From positions 186,001-250,000 of the forward strand of contig CAWHXG010000006.1 in the NCBI GenBank assembly GCA_963833235.1: a DNA stretch of 64,000 bases. Reading direction: 5' to 3'. Position 1 is the stretch's first letter, and every line of letters starts with the position of its first letter. Shown one piece after another: positions 30,308 to 40,392 of this stretch. Below the pieces are notes generated by a model. The model had not been told where the DNA came from. It ran no database searches and was given only the letters and a program-made list of their open reading frames with translations. Source of the stretch: CAWHXG01 sp963833235 (GTDB taxonomy: Bacteria > Pseudomonadota > Alphaproteobacteria > Rhodobacterales > Rhodobacteraceae). The translations under genes and the position numbers were made by a program.

Positions 30308-30598
30308 ATGCGCCTCCCATGCCCCCTTTGCGGTGATCGCGATTTGCGGGAATTCAGCTTCCTCGGTGCGGCCGACTACCTGGACCGACCGGGCGCGGAG
30401 GCCGAGCCGGCCGCCTGGGATGCCTACCTGCATCTTCGGTCCAACCCCGCCGGACCGACCGAGGATCTGTGGTTTCACGGGCAGGGATGCGGGGCGTGGC
30501 TGAAGGTTTCGCGCGACACGCTGACCCACGAGGTGCATGGATCGGTGCTGGCGCGGGATGCGGTGCTGGGCCGGGAGGCGGGCGATGGGGAGGCCTGA
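30308..30598 (+). CDS. soxD: Sarcosine oxidase subunit delta
   Basis: The 96-residue SoxD is the small zinc-binding subunit. It shows LPCPLCGDRDLREFSFLG, AWDAYLHLRSNPAGP and the closing block HGQGCGAWLKVSRDTLTHEV. Two Cys pairs (CPLC and the later GCG) fit zinc binding. Length is standard. Spacing from soxB is 150 bp, wider than usual, and a palindrome-rich gap follows before soxA. Confidence 0.92.
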   Translation: MRLPCPLCGDRDLREFSFLGAADYLDRPGAEAEPAAWDAYLHLRSNPAGPTEDLWFHGQGCGAWLKVSRDTLTHEVHGSVLARDAVLGREAGDGEA

Positions 30599-30601
30599 GA
30601 T

Positions 30602-30720
30602 GGTACGAAACGTACCGTTCGCGGCCCGGATCGTACGATCGGCCCCGGCGCGGAACCGCCTGAAATGCCCCCCTTTCGTACGCTTCGTACGGTTGGCGGG
30701 CCGAAACGTACGAAACGGGG
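30602..30720. repeat. Cluster of CGTACG-centred palindromes between soxD and soxA
   Basis: Five sites occur in 119 bp: GGTACGAAACGTACC (30602-30616), GATCGTACGATC (30629-30640, perfect palindrome), TTTCGTACG (30674-30682), TTCGTACGG (30684-30692) and AAACGTACGAAAC (30704-30716). The arms at 30671-30682 and 30707-30718 can pair as a hairpin. The gap carries no gene and ends at the soxA start. A protein-binding or RNA-processing site is possible but not shown. Confidence 0.7.
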
Positions 30721-30729
30721 ATATCGCCC

Positions 30730-33657
30730 ATGCGGCTTGACGATCTGGGCGCCGTCGACCGCGCGAAACCGCTCGATTTCACCTTCGACGGCCGCGCCTA
30801 TCGCGGGCTTGCCGGCGACACGCTGGCCTCGGCGCTGCTTGCCAACGACGTGCGGCTGGTGGCGCGGTCGTTCAAGTACCACCGCCCGCGCGGGATCATG
30901 ACGGCGGGGTCGGAGGAACCGAACGCGCTGGTGACCGTGGGCGCCGGTGCCGAGGCGCAGCCCAACACCCGGGCGACGGTGCAGGAGCTTTACGTAGGGT
31001 TGAGCGCGCGGGCGCAGAACGCCTGGCCGTCGGTCCGGCGCGACGCGATGGCGGTGAACGATCTGCTGTCGCCGTTCTTCGGGGCGGGATTCTACTACAA
31101 GACGTTCATGTGGCCGCGCAGCTTCTGGGAGAAGCTCTATGAGCCGGCGATCCGGCGGGCGGCGGGGCTGGGCACGCTGCCGGGCGCGCCCGATGCCTTG
31201 GTGCGCGAGAAGGCGTTCGCCAGTTGCGACCTGCTGGTGATCGGGTCCGGCCCCGCGGGGCTGATGGCGGCGCTGACCGGCGCGCGCGGCGGTGCCGACG
31301 TGATCCTGGCGGAGGACGACGCGGTGGCCGGCGGCCGGATGCTGGCCGAGGGCGAGAGCGTGGGCGGGCGCGCCTGCCGGGACTGGGCCGCCGCGACGCT
31401 GGCGGAGCTGCGCGATCTGGGCGTGCGGGTCATGACGCGCACCGCGATTACCGGGGTCTACGACGGCGGCACCTTCGGCGCGCTGGAACGGGTGGGGCAC
31501 CATCTGGCGGCGCCCGACCCGGACCTGCCCTATGAGACGTTCTGGCGCATCCATGCCCGCGCCGCGGTGCTGGCCGCGGGCGCGCTGGAGCGGCCGGTGG
31601 CCTTTGCCGACAACGACCGCCCCGGCGTGATGCTGGCGGGCGCCGTGCGTGCCTATGCCCATCGCTGGGGGGTGGCGCCGGGCCGCGCGATCACGGTCTT
31701 CGCCAACAACGACGACGCGCACCGCACGGCGCGCGACCTCGCCGCGGCGGGCGTCGGCATCGCCGCGGTCATCGACGCGCGGGACGACGCGACGCCGCTG
31801 GGGGATTACGAGCTGCTGGCGGGCGCCACCGTGACCGGCACGCGCGGGCGCGCGGGGCTGCGCGAGATCACCGTGAGCCACAAGGGCGCGGAGCGGCGGA
31901 TCGCGACCGATTGCCTGGCCGTCTCGGGGGGCTGGAACCCCAGCGTGAACCTGACCTGCCATCGCGGCGCCCGGCCCACGTGGAACGATCGAATCGCGGG
32001 CTTCGTGCCGAAGGAGGGGGCCGTGCCGGGCCTGCACGTGGCCGGCGCGGCGCGGGGGACGTTCTCCACCGCGGGGTGCCTCGCCGAGGGTGCGGCGGCA
32101 GCGCGCGCGGCACTTTCCGGCATCGGGATGAGCGCGCCCGACCTGCCGGTGCCCGCGGCCGACCAGAGCGACTACGCCATCCGCCCGCTCTGGCACGTGA
32201 AGGGCCGCGGCCGCGCCTGGCTTGACCAGCAGAACGACGTGACCGTGAAGGATATTGCGCTTTCGGTGCAGGAGAACATGGTCAGCGTCGAGCACATGAA
32301 GCGCTACACGACCCAAGGGATGGCGCCGGACCAGGGCAAGAACTCCAACGTCGCGGCGCTGGCGGTGCTGGCGGAGCTGACCGGGCGCAGCATTCCCGAG
32401 ACCGGCACCACCACCTTCCGCCCGCCCTTCGTGCCGGTGCCGCTGGCGGCCCTTGGCGCGGGCGCGCAGGGCAAGGGCTTTGCGCCGATCCGGCTGACCA
32501 CGAGCGACGCGGCCAGCCGGGCGCGGGGCGCGCCGATGCTGGAGGCGGGGCTGTGGTATCGCCCGTCCTATTTCCCGGCGCCCGGAGAGACCACCTGGCG
32601 CGAGGCCTGCGACCGCGAGGTCGGCTACGTGCGCGAGGCGGTGGGCGTGACGGACGTGAGCACGTTGGGCAAGATCGACGTGCAGGGCCCAGATGCGGCG
32701 GCGTTCCTGGAAATGGTCTATACCGGGCGGATGGGCACGCTGCGCCCCGGGCGCGTGCGCTACGGGCTGATGCTGCGCGAGGACGGGCATGTGCTGGACG
32801 ACGGCACCTGCGCGCGGCTGACCGACGAGCGGTTCCTCGTGACCACCACCACGGCGGCGGCGGGCCACGTGATGCGGCACATGGAGTTCGTGCACCAGTG
32901 CCTGATGCCGGGGGCGCGGGTGGCGCTGGCTTCCGTCACCGACCATTGGGCGCAGTTCGCGGTGGCCGGCCCGAAGGCGCGGGAGCTGCTGGCGGGGCTG
33001 ATCGCCGAGGATGTGGGCGACGCGGCGCTGCCGTTCATGGGGTGGCGCGACGTTGCGGTGCACGGGGTTGCGGGGCGGCTTTTCCGGATCTCGTTCTCGG
33101 GCGAGCGGGGCTATGAGCTGGCGGTGCCGGCGCGGCACGGCGATGCGCTGTTCCGGAGCCTCGTGGCGCGGGCCGAGGGGATGGGCGGCGGCGCCTACGG
33201 GATGGAGGCGCTGAACGTGCTGCGCATCGAGAAGGGCTTTCCGACCCATGCCGAGATGGACGGACGGGTGACGGCCGGCGATCTGGGCCTGGGGCGGATG
33301 GTGGCCGACAAGGACTGCATCGGCCGGGCGGCGGCGCGGCGGCCGGGGCTTGCGGACGACGCGCGCGGGCAGCTGGTGGGCCTGCGGGCGGTGGCCTTGG
33401 ACCGGGGGCTGCTTTCGGGCGCGTATCTCTTCGGAGCGGAGGCGGCGCCGGTGCGGGCTGAGGCGCAGGGGCACGTGACGAGCGCCTGCTGGTCGCCGAC
33501 GCTGGGCCGGGCGCTGGCATTGGGGCTTTTGAGCAATGGCCGGGCGCGGCACGGGGAGCGGGTGAAGATGGTGGATCACGTGCGCGGGGTGACGACGCTG
33601 GCGGAGGTGTGCGACCCGGTGTTCCTCGACCCGGAAGGGGCGCGGGCCCGTGGCTGA
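30730..33657 (+). CDS. soxA: Sarcosine oxidase subunit alpha
   Basis: The 975-residue SoxA carries NAD+ and folate-binding parts of sarcosine oxidase. The N-terminus has the 2Fe-2S-like fold block LASALLANDVRLVARSFKYH, then a Rossmann motif LLVIGSGPAGLMAALTGARG (about 170), the block LPYETFWRIHARAAVLAAGA and, from about residue 600, a GcvT-like aminomethyltransferase domain (GVTDVSTLGKIDVQGPDAA, GMEALNVLRIEKGFPTHAEM). The start at 30730 matches the conserved N-terminus. It overlaps soxG by 8 bp. Confidence 0.94.
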   Translation: MRLDDLGAVDRAKPLDFTFDGRAYRGLAGDTLASALLANDVRLVARSFKYHRPRGIMTAGSEEPNALVTVGAGAEAQPNTRATVQELYVGLSARAQNAWPSVRRDAMAVNDLLSPFFGAGFYYKTFMWPRSFWEKLYEPAIRRAAGLGTLPGAPDALVREKAFASCDLLVIGSGPAGLMAALTGARGGADVILAEDDAVAGGRMLAEGESVGGRACRDWAAATLAELRDLGVRVMTRTAITGVYDGGTFGALERVGHHLAAPDPDLPYETFWRIHARAAVLAAGALERPVAFADNDRPGVMLAGAVRAYAHRWGVAPGRAITVFANNDDAHRTARDLAAAGVGIAAVIDARDDATPLGDYELLAGATVTGTRGRAGLREITVSHKGAERRIATDCLAVSGGWNPSVNLTCHRGARPTWNDRIAGFVPKEGAVPGLHVAGAARGTFSTAGCLAEGAAAARAALSGIGMSAPDLPVPAADQSDYAIRPLWHVKGRGRAWLDQQNDVTVKDIALSVQENMVSVEHMKRYTTQGMAPDQGKNSNVAALAVLAELTGRSIPETGTTTFRPPFVPVPLAALGAGAQGKGFAPIRLTTSDAASRARGAPMLEAGLWYRPSYFPAPGETTWREACDREVGYVREAVGVTDVSTLGKIDVQGPDAAAFLEMVYTGRMGTLRPGRVRYGLMLREDGHVLDDGTCARLTDERFLVTTTTAAAGHVMRHMEFVHQCLMPGARVALASVTDHWAQFAVAGPKARELLAGLIAEDVGDAALPFMGWRDVAVHGVAGRLFRISFSGERGYELAVPARHGDALFRSLVARAEGMGGGAYGMEALNVLRIEKGFPTHAEMDGRVTAGDLGLGRMVADKDCIGRAAARRPGLADDARGQLVGLRAVALDRGLLSGAYLFGAEAAPVRAEAQGHVTSACWSPTLGRALALGLLSNGRARHGERVKMVDHVRGVTTLAEVCDPVFLDPEGARARG

Positions 33658-34198
33658 GCTGGCGGCACTGAGCCCGGCGGCGGGGTTGCTGCCGCTTTCC
33701 CATGGCGGGCTGACGCTGGAGGAGGTGGACCTGGGGCCGCTGACGCTGGTGACCGCGTGGGACGCGGCGGCGGCCTCGGCCGCGCTGGAGGCGGCGTGCG
33801 GGCTGGCTTTTCCGGCGCCGGGTGAGGCAGCGCTGGAGGACGCGCGCGGGGTGCGCTGGTTCGGCCGGGCGCAGGCGCTGGTGCATGGCGTGGCGCTGCC
33901 GGAGGCGCTGGACGGCGCGGCGTTGGTTGACGTGAGCGACGGCTGGGCGGCGTTGCGGCTTGAGGGCGCCGGCGCCGAGGCGGTGCTGGCGCGGTTGGTG
34001 CCGGTGGACCTGCGGGAACCGGCGTTTGCCGAAGGCCGCACGGCGCGGACGGATCTGCGGCACATGATGGCCTCGGTCACGCGGGTGGGGCCGGCGGCCT
34101 TCGAGGTGCTGGTGATGCGCTCGTTCGCGGCGACGGCGGTGCTGGACCTTGGCGAGGCGATGGGCCGGGTCGTGGCGCGGCAGGCGCGGGGGGCCTGA
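33650..34198 (+). CDS. soxG: Sarcosine oxidase subunit gamma
   Basis: SoxG is the folate-interacting gamma subunit. The 182-residue product starts with GTG inside the end of soxA. It is Ala/Leu-rich and weakly conserved, but DVSDGWAALRLEGAGAEAVLARLVPVDLRE and TARTDLRHMMASVTRVG fit the family, as does its place as last gene of soxBDAG. Confidence 0.88.
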   Translation: MAELAALSPAAGLLPLSHGGLTLEEVDLGPLTLVTAWDAAAASAALEAACGLAFPAPGEAALEDARGVRWFGRAQALVHGVALPEALDGAALVDVSDGWAALRLEGAGAEAVLARLVPVDLREPAFAEGRTARTDLRHMMASVTRVGPAAFEVLVMRSFAATAVLDLGEAMGRVVARQARGA

Positions 34199-34460
34199 AC
34201 CCCGCGCGGTGGGGCGCGACTGGCCGGGCAGACGGCGCCTCTGGCGCTGCGCCCTTCTGGGCAGGGCGGCGCGGGGGCCGGAGGCTCGCGTGATCTGGCC
34301 GGAATGGCGTGCATGGGGCCGGTGCCGCCCCGACCCTGCGGACCGGGCGGGGCGCGGGGGGGGGCCTGAGCCGCGCGCGGCCCGGATTGGCTGTGCATAA
34401 GCGCGGTATGTGGCGGCGAGCCCGTGGACAGGGCGGCCGCCGTCGCGCGATGATCGGGGC

Positions 34461-36473
34461 ATGAGTTTGCCTCCCGGTTTCCTCGAAGAGCTGCGCACCC
34501 GCACCTCGCTTTCGGCCATCGTCGGCAAGCGGGTCACCTGGGACATGCGCAAGACGAACCGCAATCGCGGGGATTGGTGGGCGCCGTGCCCGTTCCATCA
34601 GGAGAAGTCGCCGAGCTTCCACGTGGATGACGGCAAGGGCTTCTATTACTGCTTCGGCTGCCAGGCGAAGGGCGACGCGATCGGCTTCCTGCAGGAGACC
34701 GAGAACGCCAGCTTCATGGAGGCCGTCGAGATGCTGGCGCGCGAGGCGGGGATGGCCATGCCGGTGCGCGACCCCCAGGCGGCGGCGAGGGCGGACCGCC
34801 AGACCGAGCTGGCCGAGGTGACCGAGATCGCCGCGCGGCATTTTACGCGCGCGTTGGCGGGGGCCGGGGGGGCCGCGGCGCGGGCGTATCTGGAGGACCG
34901 CGGCCTCGATGCGGCGGCCTGCGCGCGGTGGGGGATCGGCTTCGCGCCGGATCTGGGGCAGGGGCTTTTCAAGGCGCTGACGGGGCAGGGCATCGCGCCC
35001 GCGCTGGTGCTGGCGGCGGGGCTGGCGGCGGAGCCGCGCGACAGGCCGGGCGGGGCGCCCTACGACGTGTTCCGCGGCCGCGTGATGTTCCCCATCCGCG
35101 ACGCGCGGGGGCGCTGCATCGGCTTCGGCGGGCGGGCAATGGCCGAGGACGCGCGGGCGAAGTACCTCAATTCGCCGCAGAGCGACCTGTTCGACAAGGG
35201 CCGGAGCCTCTTCAACGTCGGGCCGGCGCGCGAGGCGCTGCGCGGGAGCCGGGCCGACCCGGTGCCGCTGATCGTGGCGGAAGGCTACATGGACGTGATC
35301 GCGCTTGGCGAGGCCGGGTTCGGTGCGGCGGTGGCGCCGCTCGGCACGGCGATCACCGAGACCCAGCTGCAGATGCTGTGGCGGATGGCGCCGGAGCCTG
35401 TGGTGGCGCTGGACGGCGACACGGCGGGGCTGGCCGCGGCGATGCGGCTGATCGACCTGGCGCTGCCGCTGATCGGGCCGGGGCGCAGCTTGCGCTTCGC
35501 GATGCTGCCGCCGAAGACCGACCCCGACGACCTGATCCGCGGGGCGGGCGGCGGCGAGGCGGGCCGGTCGGCGATGCAGGCGGTGCTGGATGCCGCGGCG
35601 CCGATGGTGGAGCTGCTGTGGCGGCGGCTGACCGAAGGCCAGCGTTTCGATACGCCGGAGCGGCGGGCGGGGCTGGATGCCGAGATTGCGGCGCTCACGG
35701 GGCGGATCGCCGACGCCTCCCTGCGCGGGCACTACCGCGAGGCGCTGCGCGAGCGGCGATGGGATCTGTTCCGCCGCCCGAAGGCCGTGGCGCGTGGGCC
35801 GGCGGGGCCGGGCCGCGCAGGCCGGGCGGGTGGCCGGCCGGGGCGTTGGGCGCCGCCGCCGGTGCCGGCGCCGGGCACCAAGGCCTCGGCGCTGGCCGGG
35901 GCGGACGCGGCGGCGGAGGAACGGCTGCGCGAGGCGGTGATTCTGGCGGTGGTGATCCGGGTGCCGGCGCTTTTGCCGCGCTTCGAGGACGCGCTGGAGC
36001 GGCTGGAGCTTTCGACCCCGGCGCACCGGGCGCTGTGCGCGGCCGCGCTGCGCGTGCCGGCGGGCGCGGATGCGGCGCAGGCGGCGGAGGCCGTGGCCGG
36101 CCGGGCCGGGCGGGCGGCGCTGGACGCGCTGATGGGCGAGCCGATCCTGGCGGTCATCCCGGCGCTGCGGGTGCCCGGCGACACCGAGCTGGCGGCGCTC
36201 TGCGTGGCCGAGGAGCTGGCCAAGCTGGAGACCGTGCGGGGGCTGGCCCGCGAGGTCGCCGAGGCAAGCGGCGAGATCGACGCGAGGGGCGACGAGCGGC
36301 TGACCTGGCGGCTGGCGCAGGCCGGCGCCGCGATGCGGCTGGCGCAGCGCCCCGACCTGGACGACGGTGAGGAATTCGAGACGGCCGAGAACGGGCTGAA
36401 GCTGAACCGGGCGGAGCGGGGTGTGTTCGACGCGCTGCTGGCCGCCTTGCCACGCAAGGGCGGCGGGGGGTAG
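34461..36473 (+). CDS. dnaG: DNA primase
   Basis: DnaG makes RNA primers for replication. The 670-residue protein has the N-terminal zinc finger PCPFHQEKSPSFHVDD to YYCFGCQAKGDAIGF (about 41-72), the RNA polymerase domain with RVMFPIRDARGRCIGFGGR, Toprim motifs IVAEGYMDVIAL and VVALDGDTAGLAAAM, and a C-terminal DnaB-binding region. The Pro/Gly-rich linker near 450-485 is long. In many bacteria rpoD follows, but not here. The ATG at 34461 matches the conserved MSLPPGFLEELR start. Confidence 0.96.
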   Translation: MSLPPGFLEELRTRTSLSAIVGKRVTWDMRKTNRNRGDWWAPCPFHQEKSPSFHVDDGKGFYYCFGCQAKGDAIGFLQETENASFMEAVEMLAREAGMAMPVRDPQAAARADRQTELAEVTEIAARHFTRALAGAGGAAARAYLEDRGLDAAACARWGIGFAPDLGQGLFKALTGQGIAPALVLAAGLAAEPRDRPGGAPYDVFRGRVMFPIRDARGRCIGFGGRAMAEDARAKYLNSPQSDLFDKGRSLFNVGPAREALRGSRADPVPLIVAEGYMDVIALGEAGFGAAVAPLGTAITETQLQMLWRMAPEPVVALDGDTAGLAAAMRLIDLALPLIGPGRSLRFAMLPPKTDPDDLIRGAGGGEAGRSAMQAVLDAAAPMVELLWRRLTEGQRFDTPERRAGLDAEIAALTGRIADASLRGHYREALRERRWDLFRRPKAVARGPAGPGRAGRAGGRPGRWAPPPVPAPGTKASALAGADAAAEERLREAVILAVVIRVPALLPRFEDALERLELSTPAHRALCAAALRVPAGADAAQAAEAVAGRAGRAALDALMGEPILAVIPALRVPGDTELAALCVAEELAKLETVRGLAREVAEASGEIDARGDERLTWRLAQAGAAMRLAQRPDLDDGEEFETAENGLKLNRAERGVFDALLAALPRKGGGG

Positions 36474-36642
36474 GGCGCGGCCTGCGATGTGCGTGCCGCA
36501 GAGGCGCAAGCGCCGGGCGGTCTTGACCATCTGGGCAAGTTTCCCGGCGACGCCCCGCACCGCGCGCGCGGGCCGGGATGGGCATCGGCCTGTTCCGGCT
36601 GGGTTCGCATCGCTGCGGCGCGCGCGAGGCCGGGCCGGGCCG

Positions 36643-36822
36643 CTAGATCCGGGTAAGCGCCGACGCGGCCAGGGTCATTGAGACCGCCACCAGCGATACG
36701 AAGAGCGACGCCAGATAAAGCGAGCCCTTCTTCAGGATCGGCTTGGGAGCGTTGCAGCGGCCGCACTCGTCCCCGGCGACGCGCATCTTGTGACCGCACT
36801 CATGACAGGTGAAGATCCGCAT
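36643..36822 (-). CDS. Small zinc-ribbon membrane protein
   Basis: The 59-residue product starts MRIFTCHECGHKMRV; the four cysteines CHEC and CGRC form a zinc ribbon, and one membrane segment (about 35-55) follows. The ATG at 36822 is chosen because the ribbon starts there; an upstream TTG (36861) would add 13 residues. It is convergent with dnaG. Function is unknown. Confidence 0.6.
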   Translation of the reverse strand: MRIFTCHECGHKMRVAGDECGRCNAPKPILKKGSLYLASLFVSLVAVSMTLAASALTRI

Positions 36823-37646
36823 CGTCTCAGTCTCCGACGTCGTTCGCTCGAGTTCCGACAATGCATTAAATTAAGCTGAAGGTGTCGCTTCTGCCAGCAG
36901 AAACGGCTGCGGCGCCGCGCCGTGCGCCACGCTTTGCCGGAAATTCAGGCGCCTTGCTGCCGAGGTCGGGGGGCCGTGGCGACAATCTCCGTTCTACCGC
37001 AGGGAGTATTGCCGCAGTTGCAGGGATCGCCGGGCGGTGGGCGCGAGGGCCGGGGCCCCGGGGGATTCGGCCTCGCCCGTTGCCGGGCAACGCGCTGGCC
37101 GGCCCTCGCGGTGGCGCGGATCACCGCGGCCACGTTGTCGCCGTATCCCGTCGAGGGCCGTCAGACGCGTCGCGGCCGCGTCCGGACGGGGCCGGGCCGC
37201 CCGACCCAATCCGGCCCCGGAGCGCCGGCGCCCCTGCCGCCGGGCAGAACCGACGGTGGCCCCGGGGGGGGCGACGCCCAGGGTCGTCATGCCATGGCGG
37301 CATTTTCGGCAAAACTGCGACCGGCCGGAGCCCCTGCCGCCGTCACTGGCGGACGGCCGACCGGTGCGACCGGTGCGACCGGTGCGACCGGTGCGACCGT
37401 CCAGATTGGCGGCGCCGGTATCGCCTGGGAAGCGCGGTGGGACGGCCGTAGGCGGCAGAGGCGTGGCTGGGAAACGAGCGTCGCTGCGGATCGGTCCTGC
37501 AGCCATGATGGGTCATCCGCGAACGATCCGGCGCGTCGGCGCGGATGGCCATCGTCGGGATCCGGGTTCCAGGTTCGGGACAATGCCTTCCGAGAAGGGC
37601 AACGCATCTCCTGGCTACCGCTTCCCCGAACAGGCGCCCCGTCGCG
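36823..37646. other. Long intergenic region downstream of dnaG
   Basis: No gene is supported in about 820 bp. Several open frames overlap on both strands, all Arg/Gly/Pro-rich and without known motifs. The stretch holds a run of eight G (about 37264-37271) and a 9-bp tandem repeat (37361-37399). The glnT end lies to its right. A short RNA or a decayed gene cannot be excluded. Confidence 0.45.
37361..37399. repeat. 9-bp tandem repeat
   Basis: The unit CCGGTGCGA occurs four times in a row, plus CCG. It lies in noncoding sequence, like the CCCGTGCCG repeat at 3791-3821. Confidence 0.85.
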
Positions 37647-38996
37647 TCAGATGTCGAGGGTATGGGCCCGTTCCCACTGGGTGAAGTGGCGCGAATAGTC
37701 GTTCCACTCCTGATGCTTCAACTTCAGGAACGCGGCCGACAATTCCGCGCCCATCGCCGCGGCAGGACCGTGTCCTTGCGTAGGCGCGCAGCGCGTCGAG
37801 CAGGTTCAGCGGCAGCTTGACGCGCCGCGGACCTTGTGCCCCTCGGCGTACATGTCGACGTCGCGTGCGCGGGCCGGGGTCGGCCTTGTCCGCACGCCCG
37901 AGAGGCCTGCGGCGATGATGACCGCCTGGAGCAGGTACGGGTTCGCGGCGCCGTCGGCAGACGCAGCTCGAACCGGCCCGGGCCGGGGACGCGCACCATG
38001 TGGGTGCGGTTGTTGCCCGTCCACGTCACGGTGTTGGGCGCCCACGTCGCGCCCGATGTCGGTCACGCGGCGCGTTGATGCGCTTGTAGCTGTTGACGGT
38101 CGGGTTGGTGATCGCGGTCAGCGCCCGGCGCATGGCGCATGATGCCGCCGAGGAAGTGCTTGCCGTCGCCGACAGGCCCAGCTCCCGTCGGCTGCCGGGC
38201 CGGTTCGGTGGCGAAGACGTTGCCTGGGCGTCGCCCGGCGCGTCCCAGACCGAGACATGGTGCGTGGCAGCCGTTGCCGGTCAGGCTCGGGAAGGGCTTG
38301 GGCATGAAGGTCGCCCGCAGCCCGTGCTTTTCGGCGACGACTTGGTCATGAACTTGAAGAACGAGTGCCGGTCGGCCGTCGCCAGCGCGTCGTCGAACAT
38401 CCCAGTTCATCTCGAACTGGCCGTTCGCGTCCTCGTGGTCGTTCTGGTACGGGCTCCCAGCCGAGCTCCAGCATGTAGTCGCAGATCTCGCGGATGACGT
38501 CGTAGCGCCGCATCAGCGCCTGGCTGGTCGTAGCAGGGCTTGTCGGCGGTATCGACCGGATCGGAGATCGGCCGCCCGTCGGGCGTCAGCAGGAAGAACT
38601 CGGCCTCGACGCCGGTCTTGATGGTGCAGCCCCTGCTCGGCGGCCTCGGCGATGCAGGCGCTTGCGCAGGACGTTGCGCGGGGCCTGTGCGACCTCCTCA
38701 CCGTTCATGGTCGAATTGGCCGCGACCCACGCGACCTCGGGCTTCCAGGGCAGTTGGATGACCGCTGGACGGGTCCGGGCACGGCCAGCATGTCGGCATG
38801 GGCCGGGGTCATGTCGAGCCAGGTCGCGAAGCCCGCAAAGCCGGCGCCCTCGGTCTGCATGTCGCCGATGGCCTGCGGCGGGCACCAGCTTGGCGCGCTG
38901 GCCGCCGAAGAGGTCGGTGAATGAGATCATGAAGTACTGGACGTCGGCGGCGAATCCGGCGAGATCGGGGGTCATGGGGTCGTCCGCGTTCGTCAT
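37647..38996 (-). pseudogene. glnT: Type III glutamine synthetase / gamma-glutamylmethylamide synthetase-like (GlnT/GmaS), many frameshifts
   Basis: Pieces in changing frames add up to a full-length protein of about 450 codons. They run from MTNADDPMTPDLAGFAADV and QYFMISFTDLFGG through IQLPWKPEVAWVAA, EEVAQAPRNVL, ATP-grasp residues DANGQFEMNW and the block FMPKPFPSLTGNGCHA, to the end HQEWNDYSRHFTQWERAHTL at 37647. Frame changes recur roughly every 50-100 bp while residues stay conserved. Family members join ammonia or methylamine to glutamate. As last gene of glxBCD-glnT it most resembles GmaS of the N-methylglutamate pathway; that role is inferred. Likely a functional gene in poor sequence. 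Confidence 0.8.
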
Positions 38997-39033
38997 GGGA
39001 AGATCCTCGGTGTCGCGGCGGCCCCTCGCCCGC

Positions 39034-40383
39034 TCAGTCGAGCGGTGCCGGGCTTGCCGGGTATACCAGCTCGTGCCAGCCAGCGGGACCCGGCCATGGC
39101 CGCGGCCTCGATCGTCAGCGCGCACAGATCCTCCGGCTCGAGGTTGTGGAGGTGGTTCTGGCCGCAGGCGCGGGCGATGGTCTGCGCCTCCAGGGTCATG
39201 ACCTTGAGGTAGTTGTTCAGGCGCCGGCCGCCGTCCACCGGATCGACCCGCTTCATCAGCTCGGGTCCTGCGTGGTGATGCCGGCGGGGTCGCGGCCCTC
39301 GTGCCAGTCGTCATAGGCGCCTGCGGTCGTGCCGAGCGCGTTGTACTCGGCCTCCCACCGGGGGTCGTTGTCGCCGAGCGCGATCAGAGCCGCCGTGCCG
39401 ATGGCGACCGCGTCCGCGCCCAGCGCCAGCGCCTTGGCCACGTCCGCGCCGTAGCGGATGCCGCCCGAGACGATCAGCTGCACCTCGCGGTGCATGTCCA
39501 GATCCTGCAGCGCGCGGACGGCCTCGCGGATGCAGGCCAAGATGGGCAGGCCGACGTTTTCGATGAAGACGTCCTGCGTCGCCGCCGTGCCGCCCTGCAT
39601 CCCGTCCAGCACGACGACGTCCGCGCCAGCCTTCACCGCCAGAGGTAGTGTCGAAGTAGGGCCGCGAGCCGCCGATCTTGACGTAGATCGGCTTCTCCCA
39701 GGCGGTGATCTCGCGCAGCTCGAGGATCTTGATCTCCAGGTCGTCCGGGCCGGTCCAGTCCGGGTGGCGGCAGGCGCGAGCGCTGGTCGATGCCCTTGGG
39801 CAGGTTGCGCATCTGCGGCGACGCGGTCGCTGATCTTCTGGCCGAGCAGCATACCGCCGCCGCCGGGCTTGGCGCCTTGGCCGACGACGATCTCGATGGC
39901 GTCGGCGCGGCGCAGGTCGTCGGGGTTCATGCCGTAGCGCGACGGGCAGGTACTGATAGACGAGCTTGTCGGAATGCCCGCGCTCTTCGTCCGTCATGCC
40001 GCCGTCGCCGGTGGTGGTCGAGGTGCCGGCCATGCGACGCGCCGCGGCCCAGCGCCTCCTTGGCGGGGCCGGAGAGCGCGCCGAAGGACATGCCCGCGAT
40101 GGTGATGGGGATCTTCAGCTCGATGCGGCTTCTTGGCGAAGCGGGTGCCGAGCGTCACGTCTGGTGTCGCACGTCTCGCGGTACCCTTCGAGCGGGTAGC
40201 GCGACATGGACGCGCCCAGAACACGAGGTCGTCGAAATGGGGCAGCTTGCGCTTCGCCCCGCCGCCGCGGATGTCGTAGATGCCGGTGGCCGCGGCGCGG
40301 CGGATCTCGGCGTTCGTCTTCGAAGGTCGTCCGACTGGATCGGGGCGCGTGCGGCGGGCGTCCGGGCGGAATGTGTCCTTCAT
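39034..40383 (-). pseudogene. glxD: Glutamate synthase FMN-domain protein GlxD (MgsC-like), frameshifted
   Basis: Start at 40383 after a GGAGG site: MKDTFRPDARR, then NAEIRRAAATGIYDIRGGG and KRKLPHFDDLVF. The middle is nearly intact: DDLRRADAIEIVVGQGAKPG, DWTGPDDLEIKILELREITA, VVLDGMQGGTAATQDVF, LIVSGGIRYGADVAKALALG and RRLNNYLKVMTLEAQTIARA. These are the FMN- and Fe-S-binding features of the large glutamate synthase catalytic domain. Several single-base indels interrupt the ends. It probably stops at 39034-39036. Role: the FMN subunit of N-methylglutamate or glutamate synthase-like enzymes. Confidence 0.82.
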
Positions 40384-40392
40384 GTCGCCTCC

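Noticed and set aside
30475..34398. A 1307-codon open frame on the minus strand
   Set aside because: It lies antisense to soxA and soxG and has only low-complexity Arg/Ala/Pro sequence.
34199..34460. A gene between soxG and dnaG
   Set aside because: The frames are Gly/Arg-rich, carry a G-run near 34356-34364 and have no conserved motif; treated as spacer.
37361..37399. CRISPR-like array
   Set aside because: The repeats are 9 bp and directly tandem, without spacers, and there are no cas genes.
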